Assembly (NCBI RefSeq): GCF_047675955.1
Contig: NC_132925.1
Location: forward strand, 21,910,688 to 21,974,687
Length of the DNA: 64,000 nucleotides
Direction of reading: 5' to 3'
Origin: Chlorocebus sabaeus
Lineage: Eukaryota; Chordata; Mammalia; Primates; Cercopithecidae
Shown here: positions 57,031 to 64,000 of the stretch, one piece after another
Numbering within the stretch: position 1 is the stretch's first letter
How the letters are laid out: every line of letters begins with the position of its first letter
Notes under the pieces: generated by a model
Database searches by the model: none
What the model was told of the DNA's origin: nothing
What the model saw: only the letters and a program-made list of their open reading frames with translations
Translations under genes and position numbers: made by a program

Positions 57031-58889
57031 AATAATACTTTCTATCTCTTAATTCTGAGGAGTGATTTCCAATGGGCATTTCAGGAATTAAGGCAAGCTC
57101 TCAGAGGCTCTATTGTTGATAAGGGCTTTATTTCAGTGGGGCCTTATTCTCTTAAACTTGCTTTTGAATGAAGTAAGCTCTTTGCAAAGCTCTTGTTAGC
57201 AGAAAAAAACCGTATGTCTTAATTCAAAATGTTATTTGAAATCTCACAATCTGTATTTTTAAAAACAATGTAAGGCAGGTGAACTGTTTGTCTTTAAAAG
57301 ATTTATTTTACACACCAACCCTTTACTGCCTCTCAATAAACGTTACTTAATTGCAATGTGCTAAAAAGAATGAAGTCGAAGCATGGTCTGTAAAAATATT
57401 TGTCATCTTTTGCTTTTTTGGTTTCCTGATTCTGAGGAACTCTGAGTGGTTGTTTGTCAGACTCCTCTGTATCTGCCTGAGCACAAACGCCCTTTTGCTG
57501 GGCTGGGCCCCAGGCAGAATGGTGAAGTGGCTGACATTTGAAAAGCAGCACACTTTTCAGTGCTCCCAGCTTCGTCCTCTCCACCCATTTCCCTGCCTCT
57601 TTTATATTTTTTTCAAAATAAAATAAAACGTAAAGAAGACAAACTTTTCCCTTCCTCTCACTCAAGAAGGGATCCTCGGACACATTTTTATGTGATTTAA
57701 AGTAAATGTAATTTGTAATTTCCAGGTATTGACATTTTCAGTTACATTTCGAATCACAAAACCAAAGATTTTTTTTTTCTGGTAGAAGGAATTCCAGGTT
57801 GAGAAACCTGCGGAGTGAAGGGTTGGGGACTGCCTGAAGAAAGAATTTGGCCAGGTTGAGCACAGGATTCCTCCTCTTCTCCCCAAAGCAGACAGGCTTC
57901 ATGAGAAAAGTCTTGGGGGTAGCCATTGCTTTACTGATTTTTTTTTTCCTTGGATTTTGGCAGTTCTGCTTTTTCAGATGATACTTCAGGCCATTTTTTT
58001 CACTGTGTGGCAGAAAAAAAATAAAGAGGTTTCAAGGAAATAGAACTGTCTTTTGCTCTGGGGTTTGTTGATCTGGGCAAGGTGGAGTGCTCTTAAGGGA
58101 TGGAGGAAGTAGTTGCTGCAACAGCTCTGATAAGGGTTTAGAGAGTGTTTCAAAGTTTACAAAACACATTAATGGAACAGTCAAGTGGAAAAGTTTTTTT
58201 TTTTTTTTTTAACACATACAAAATATTATTAAAACTGAGTGCAAGTTATTTGGACTAGCCTTCATTTGGGACAGTCTCTCAAAAACGGAATTATTCTTTT
58301 TTCTTCTGATGATAAAAATACTAATTGTAATGGAGAACAAGCTCTTTCCTCCATCTCCCCTTGTTGCCACTGCACCTGCATGAGAGTAACAGAGAGTAGT
58401 GTCAAAGTGGCAGTGATACATACGTGATGGCTTGAATGGGGTGGCACAAAAAGTTTGTAGTAGGATGCTGCCTGCTGTATGGTTGCTACATCGGGAAGCC
58501 CACACTATGTTCCTGCCTAGTCAAGTCTTCCGCCTCCTACTTTCGTGTTGGGCTGTGAGTTTTATGCCGGTTTAAGCTAGCTCCTCATCTTTTGAAGCCC
58601 CTCATCTTTTTGAACCACATGAGAAAGCAATCCCACACCATTGCTGTTGAACCTTTCTTCATGTAGAATTTGTTGAGACTTGAGGGCCCCCATTGTAATC
58701 ATTATAAGCAAATCTCCCGTAATTTTTCACCCTTGTGCTCCATGGCCACAGCCCACTTCTCATCACTCCTCATAATGCACTCCTCTCCCTTGATCCGACA
58801 AAATGAGCCAGTTTGTAGCCTGAGCTTCCTACAGTGAAGTTCACTGTCTAGTCTTACGTATTTTCACAGAACTTCTAATCAACTTTTCA
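57031..58889. other. About 1.9 kb with little or no recognisable repeat
   Basis: The least repeat-like part of the window together with the last 2 kb. Open frames on both strands (up to 116 codons, 57333-57683 minus) overlap one another and show no domain. A T-run occurs near 58196-58210. No RNA gene is recognised. If an unannotated exon or regulatory element exists here it is not visible by eye. Confidence 0.35.
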
Positions 58890-59163
58890 GGGTCTTAAAT
58901 GAATGAACAGCCAAAGATGTCTACATATTTGAGAAAACACTTTAACATGAAGTGAACTCAGAGGAAGCAAAGACAATGTAGGAAAACAAAAACAAAAACA
59001 TCCAAACTAAGATTCTCAGAGAGATAAGAGAAGATAATGAATCCATGGACATGAACAGGATACTATAAAAATGAAAAGAGAATAAAAAAGACCATCAAAT
59101 ATAGAAATGATGACAGCAGAAATTAAACATTAAACCAAAACATTGATACAGTTTTTGAGTAAA

Positions 59164-59846
59164 TGCTACAGACTGAATTGTGTCCCACCTCAAATTCATA
59201 TATTGAAGTCTGTTTTTTTTTTTGAGGCGAAGTCTTGCTCTGTCGCCAGGCTCACTGCAAGCTCTGCCTCCCGGGTTCACGCCATTCTCCTGCTTCAGCC
59301 TCCCGAGTAGCTGGGACTACAGGCACCCACCACCATGCCCGGCTAATTTTTTGTATTTTTAGTAGATGCAGGGTTTCACTGTGTTAACCAGGATGGTCTC
59401 GATCTCCTGACCTTGTAATCTGCCCACCTCAGCCTCCCAAAGTGCTGGGATTACAGGCGTGAGCCACCGTGCCTGGCCATATTGAAGTCTTAATCTCTAG
59501 TATTGGGAATGTGACTGTATTTGGGGATAGGGCTTTAAAAAGGTACTTAAGTTAAAATATGGCTCTTAAGGTAAGTCCTACTCGAATATAACTGGTATCC
59601 ATTTAGGAAGAGGTGATTAATACTCAAGAGAGAGACATCAAGTATATCCCTCATAGAGGGTTGATCATCAAGAGGCGGCAAGAGGGCAGCTACCTGCAAG
59701 TGGAAGAGAGAAAACTTAGAGAAACCAACTCTCCTGGCACCATGCTGTTGGACTTCTAGCCTCCAGGACTCGCAGGATATACATTTATCTTTTTAAAAAT
59801 AGCCATTCTGTAGTATTTTGTTATGACACTCCTAGCAAACCTATAC
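59164..59846 (+). mobile_element. MLT1A-like LTR, split by an Alu
   Basis: It starts TGCTACAGACTGAATTGTGT, continues after the Alu with AATGTGACTGTATTTGGGGA and CATGCTGTTGGACTTCTAGC, and ends near CTATACA. The LTR sequence resumes precisely after the Alu's duplicated target. Confidence 0.8.
59213..59478 (-). mobile_element. AluS/Y-like element with a small internal deletion, antisense
   Basis: A perfect 12-bp target-site duplication ATATTGAAGTCT flanks it (59200-59211 and 59479-59490). Near its start it reads TCGCCAGGCTCACTGCAAGC, missing about 30 bases of the usual 'caggctggagtgcagtgg...' block. Confidence 0.92.
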
Positions 59847-60260
59847 AGCACATTTCTAAGACATCAAAATAACCACACACCCTCACACACACACAAAACA
59901 ACAAGACAAACAAACCAAAATCAGAAGATGGAAAGTGAGGGACAAAAGAAGAAAATAGGCAAACAGTCCAAGCAGATCAATATCTCATAGAAAACAGGGA
60001 AATAAAAGAAATAAAATTATAAAAAATATAATAAAATTTTATTAAATGTTTTGCCAAGTGTTTATTTTAACAACAGAAAATAAAAAATATATACCAAATC
60101 CTATTGTGAAATTTCCAAGCACTGGGAATGAAAAACAGATCTTATAATTTTCCAGAAAGAATGACAAATAAAAAGAAGGAACAAAAATTGGTCATATCTA
60201 CAAAGAATCAGAAACCGAAACGGTGTTTAATTTCTTAGTAAGGGGAAGTGTAAATAATTG

Positions 60261-60651
60261 TACGTGACTATTGTAAACTCATTTTATTTTGAATTTGTTT
60301 CTATGGCCATGTCTTAGGAAACTTCACACAACTTTTCTACTAATATAAGAATAACTTGTTTTGTGTTTAATCCAAGATACTAAACATTGTGGCACTTAGT
60401 ATAGTACATTCTGCATCTGTGCTCAATAAAAGCTAAAGGGAAATGAGAGGATGGACTAAATATGATATTTGTTAGCAAAGTTTGCTGCCAGCAAAGATTT
60501 TTACCATCGTACTGGTCAGATGACATTGTGATAACAAGATTCTGTTCTAAGCCACTGTTCTGAAAGGGACTTTTTCAGAAGACAATGAATAGGAAAGTGA
60601 ATCAAGTTGGAATCTAGCCATACAGGAAAAGGATGAAGGAATAAAGGATGC
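60261..60651. other. Mostly unassigned; L2-like tail possible near 60385-60435
   Basis: GTGGCACTTAGTATAGTACA and CTGTGCTCAATAAAAG recall the L2 tail, weakly. 60636-60651 is the left target-site duplication of the next L1. Confidence 0.4.
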
Positions 60652-61231
60652 CTGGTGGGAGTGTAAATTAGTTCAACCGTTGTGGAAAACAGTGTAGCAA
60701 TTCCTCAAGGACCTAAAGACAGAAATACCATTCGACCCAACAATCCCATTCCTGGACATATACCCAAAGGAATATAAATTATTCTATTATAAAGACACGT
60801 GCACCACATATGTTCACTGCAGCACTATTCACAATAGCAAAGACATGGAATCAACCTAAATATCCATAAGTGATAGACTGGATAAAGAAAATGTTGTACA
60901 TGTACACATGTACACCATAGAATACTATGCAGCCTTAAAAATAATGAGATCATGTCCTTTGCAGGGACATGAATGGAGCTGGAGACAAATTAACACAGGA
61001 ACAGAAAACAAATATTGCATGTTCTCAGAAGTGGGAGCTAATGATGAGAACATATGGACACATAGAGGGGAACAACACTCACTGGGGCCTATCGGAGGGT
61101 GGAGGGTGGGAGAAGGGAGAGGACGAGAAAAAATACTTGAGTGATGAAATAATCTGTACAACAGACCCCCATGACACAAGTTTACCTATGTAACAAACCT
61201 GTACATGTACCCCTGAACTTAAAAGTAAAAA
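60652..61231 (+). mobile_element. 5'-truncated L1PB-like element
   Basis: ORF2 C-terminal sequence (CTGGTGGGAGTGTAAATTAG to a TGGGAGCTAATGATGAGAAC block) and a short 3' UTR ending CATGTACCCCTGAACTTAAAAG. The 16-bp duplication AAGGAATAAAGGATGC (60636-60651) recurs as AAGGAATTAAGGATGC (61232-61247), one difference. A near-palindrome (TGTACATGTACACATGTACA) occurs at 60896-60915. Confidence 0.9.
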
Positions 61232-61397
61232 AAGGAATTAAGGATGCAAAAGCAGAAGAAATGTTTTATTAGTAAGGCCAAGATTTTGGTCTTCAAATAG
61301 TTGAAGTGTTCTCATATGGAAAGGGTTAAGTTTACTCACTATGAACCAGAGACCAATAATTGGAAGCTTTGGGAAGAGCCATTTTGGTTCAATGGAA

Positions 61398-61881
61398 GAT
61401 ATATTAATTTCCTTTTGTTGCTTTAACAAATCACCACAAACTTAGTGGCTGAAAACAACACAGTTCTGGAGGTCAGAAGTCTGAAACGGGTCTTACTGGT
61501 CTAAAATGATGTTGGCAGGGTTGCATTTCTTCTGAAGGCTCTAGAGGAGAAAGTGTTGCCTTGCCTTTCCCAGCTTCTCAAGACTGCCTGCGTTCCTTGG
61601 GTTGTGACTTCTCCCTCCATCTTCAAAGCCAGCAGTGTAGCAGTGTAGCAATGTAGCATCACCGATCGCTCTGACCCTGAAGGTCCTGTTACCCTCTTAT
61701 AAGGACTCTATGGTTATATGAGCCCATCCAGATAACCAAGGGTAATCTCCCCATCTCAAAATCCTTAACCTAATCAGATACACAAAGTTCCTTTTGCCAT
61801 ATAAGGTAACATATTCACAGGTTTTGGGAATGAAGACATAGAATCTTTGGGGGGGGGGGTCATTATTCTGCCTACCACAGT
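61398..61881 (-). mobile_element. MLT1-like LTR, antisense
   Basis: TTGTTGCTTTAACAAATCAC, GGAGGTCAGAAGTCTGAAAC, AATCTCCCCATCTCAAAATC, ATATTCACAGGTTTTGGGAA and CATTATTCTGCCTACCACA follow the reverse order of the LTR at 12286-12731, but with better preservation. An 11-G run (61849-61859) sits where the family has about six. Confidence 0.65.
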
Positions 61882-64000
61882 AGGTAAAAACTTCCAAATT
61901 GCCATGGTGGTTTAGAGATGGAATGGATTGCTTTGGGAGACAGTGACAGACTCATCACTGGGAATATCCAATCAACAGGTTGAGAGAGGATTAAGTCTGC
62001 AAGTGCATGACACTAAGGCAGGTGGATGAAAATAAAAAATTCAATTAATGTTTTACAATTTATGATACTTGACAAAAATTTGAACTTTTACTCATACTTT
62101 GGAATTATGCATTCATAGCTAAATGTTAAGTAAAAAAAGTTTGATGTTTTACCACATAGAATCAACAATTGGACTACAACAATAGAATATGACAGTGTCT
62201 TCCACTGGTCAGGTTTAATTATCAGAAAACTTTTAAAATATATTTTCTTATAGCTTCAACGCTTTGGTTCTATTGTGCAGTCTGGTGCCACACAGTTAAG
62301 TCCAACCCCTTTACATAAGATAGCCTGTCAGATACATGAAGAAGTCAGTCATGTCTTCCAAGCCTATTCTTTAGTTTATATTCTTTAATCATCTGCTTCT
62401 TTGAATATGTCATAGTGTATATGCATTTATTCAATTTAATCTCATTACCATTGGTCCATTGTTCTGGAGAGTCGGCATATTTTAAAAAACTCATTCATTC
62501 AGAATTGTTGTTGCTTTTTGGTCTTAGTATTTGTCTGATATTTTGACAGACAATGGTGAGCAAAGCATTGTTTTCATGACACTTCTAGTTGAGTGGAGAT
62601 CTTTATATGTTGTAGCAGAAATTCATTCCTGCACTGCAGGGAAAGTTTTACTAAATGATGCTTAAGATAACCTGTTCAGCAAACGTTATTGAGTGTTGCT
62701 GGGGTAAAGCATTTCCTGGATTTGTAAAGACATAGCCTCTGTTCTCCAGGAACAGCTCAGATATTCTGTGATACTGTGGTGCTTTGCCTGCTTGGCAGGC
62801 TGATTATAGAACCAAACTAATTTGTTATCCGTGATATACACAGGAGTTTGCTCTCCACTGATGAAACCCAAGAAAGCTGAACTCTGTTGGTTGGTTTATT
62901 CTTCCAAAGATGAGGGAGCATCTTTGTTTATTCTAGAAAATTCTGACCCTTCAAAACTAAATATTTCCTTTCTTGTTATTTCTGAAACACGAGGGATGTC
63001 CAAAGGATCAAGATTAGACTAAGACATGGGGACACCAGACAGTCACCGGTGTGGTGTCTACTCAATATATATTTCACACATTGCCTGCACCTGGTGGTGG
63101 ATATTGTATTATTTATGATTCATTCTTTATGATTAGCCTTGCCCATGTCCAGTAATCTCCTTTAGAATTCAGTTATTTCCATCACATCTCTCAGCTTGAA
63201 TTGGTTTAATAAGGCAAGTTTCTTCTTTAAGGTTTAGAATTAAGCTGCATTAGATGATTAAGAAATGTCTTGGGCAGAAACCTTAAAAGAGGGAGTTGAG
63301 GAAAAGTGAGCTGGAAGCTCCCAACATCAATCTGTTTTACATTTTGCCCACCACCTGCCCCATCTTGGAGGTTTTGGACTTTGAACTCCCTCCCCTGGGA
63401 GGTAGCTGAGCTTCACAACTGGAGATGGTTGCTAAGTAAAGTTTTTTTGATAGTCCGGAAAAAGGAAATGCATTTGATATTTTGAATATCAAAAAACATT
63501 TGCACATAAAAAGGTCTAAAAGTTAGTTAGCATTTGGGTCAACTTAAAAGCATACACATATACAAAAACCTGAGGAAACGAACAGTATACTGTAATTGAG
63601 TTATGGTAGACAATCTATACAGTTTAGATACAAATATTTACCTTTCTTCATTTTTTTTCCGGTTAATTTAGATAAAATAAAAGCCATGATCCCATATCAT
63701 TGAGATAATCATTTTTCCATAAATTTGGTGTTTTACGCAGAAGATAGGAATAACATGTCTGGTTTATTTCAGAAATAATAATTTTATAAACGTGTCAGGG
63801 TTTTAAAATGCAGCTGAACTTACCAGACTCCACAGGAATGTAATGAGTACTGCATACTTTCTGTTTTAGGTTTTACTAAAGATTTTGAGGGCTACAGGAA
63901 GGGTTGCATCACACGTGGCAATCCATCATTTTATTTGCATTCTTTCCCCTTCTCTATTTTCCATATCTTCTTCCAGATTCTCCTTTGAGTTTCCAATATG
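61882..64000. other. No feature recognised to the window end
   Basis: AT-rich, with no Alu, L1, LTR or L2 that I can identify and no open frame above 66 codons. It may be unique intergenic or intronic sequence. Confidence 0.4.

Larger units (their letters stand above)
58890..60260 (+). mobile_element. L1M/HAL1-like ORF1 relic holding a nested MLT1 and Alu
   Basis: Decayed ORF1-type sequence before the MLT1 (58890-59163) and after it (59847-60260). The later part follows the HAL1/L1ME ORF1 order (TGTGAAATTTCCAAGCACTG; AACAGATCTTATAATTTTCC; AGAATCAGAAACCGAAACGG). No frame survives. Confidence 0.55.

Noticed and set aside
57333..57683. 116-codon minus-strand frame
   Set aside because: It overlaps a 91-codon plus-strand frame and a 68-codon minus frame, with no domain.

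Overview
The window is primate nuclear DNA, AT-rich and almost wholly made of interspersed repeats. It holds primate-specific Alu and L1P elements, THE1/MST (MaLR) LTRs and MER1, laid over older L2, MIR, MLT1 and L1M relics. No intact host gene, exon, tRNA, rRNA or bacterial-type gene could be supported. The AluY at 27042-27349 carries several base differences from the human AluY consensus that I associate with Old World monkeys, so a cercopithecid (macaque, baboon or guenon type) is the best guess. That identification rests on memory of the subfamily consensus and on one element.

Layout. 1-7.8 kb: a degenerate ~149-bp tandem repeat, an LTR end, L2 relics and unassigned DNA. 7.9-15.75 kb: an old plus-strand L1M broken by an Alu, two MLT1-like LTRs, a 44-T run and a 2.85-kb 5'-truncated L1PA with a broken ORF2. 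16.8-19.5 kb: an L1M 3' end, then a long minus-strand L2. 22-27.4 kb: five Alu insertions, a duplicated pyrimidine tract and a strong hairpin at 25571-25692. 27.5-32.75 kb: two minus-strand L1 3' ends. The second is an inverted (twin-priming type) L1 holding a solo MSTA/THE1 LTR and a complete LTR-internal-LTR THE1 element that sits almost exactly on the inversion junction. 33.4-34.3 kb: a Tigger-like DNA transposon. 34.6-38.75 kb: L2/MIR, then an L1MB with nested MST and Alu, then L2 and an MST-type LTR. 39-46.5 kb: Alu, L1M pieces, L2, a hAT MITE and a GC-richer unassigned block. 47.8-49.7 kb: a diverged inverted duplication of an MLT1-containing segment around an L2. 49.8-52.9 kb: an L1M with nested MER1 and two Alus. 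53-64 kb: L2, MIR, an L1MA/PB 3' end, a three-level nest (L1M > MLT1 > Alu), an L1PB with clear target-site duplications, an MLT1-like LTR and a final 2 kb with nothing recognised.

No genes act together here; what the sequence records is an order of insertions. The signals most worth a second look are the 25.6-kb hairpin, the 47.8/49.3-kb inverted duplication, the inverted L1 with THE1 at its junction and its mismatched LTRs, and the 149-bp tandem repeat at the left edge. I found no convincing undescribed gene system. Repeat family names come from recalled consensus sequences and should be confirmed with RepeatMasker.
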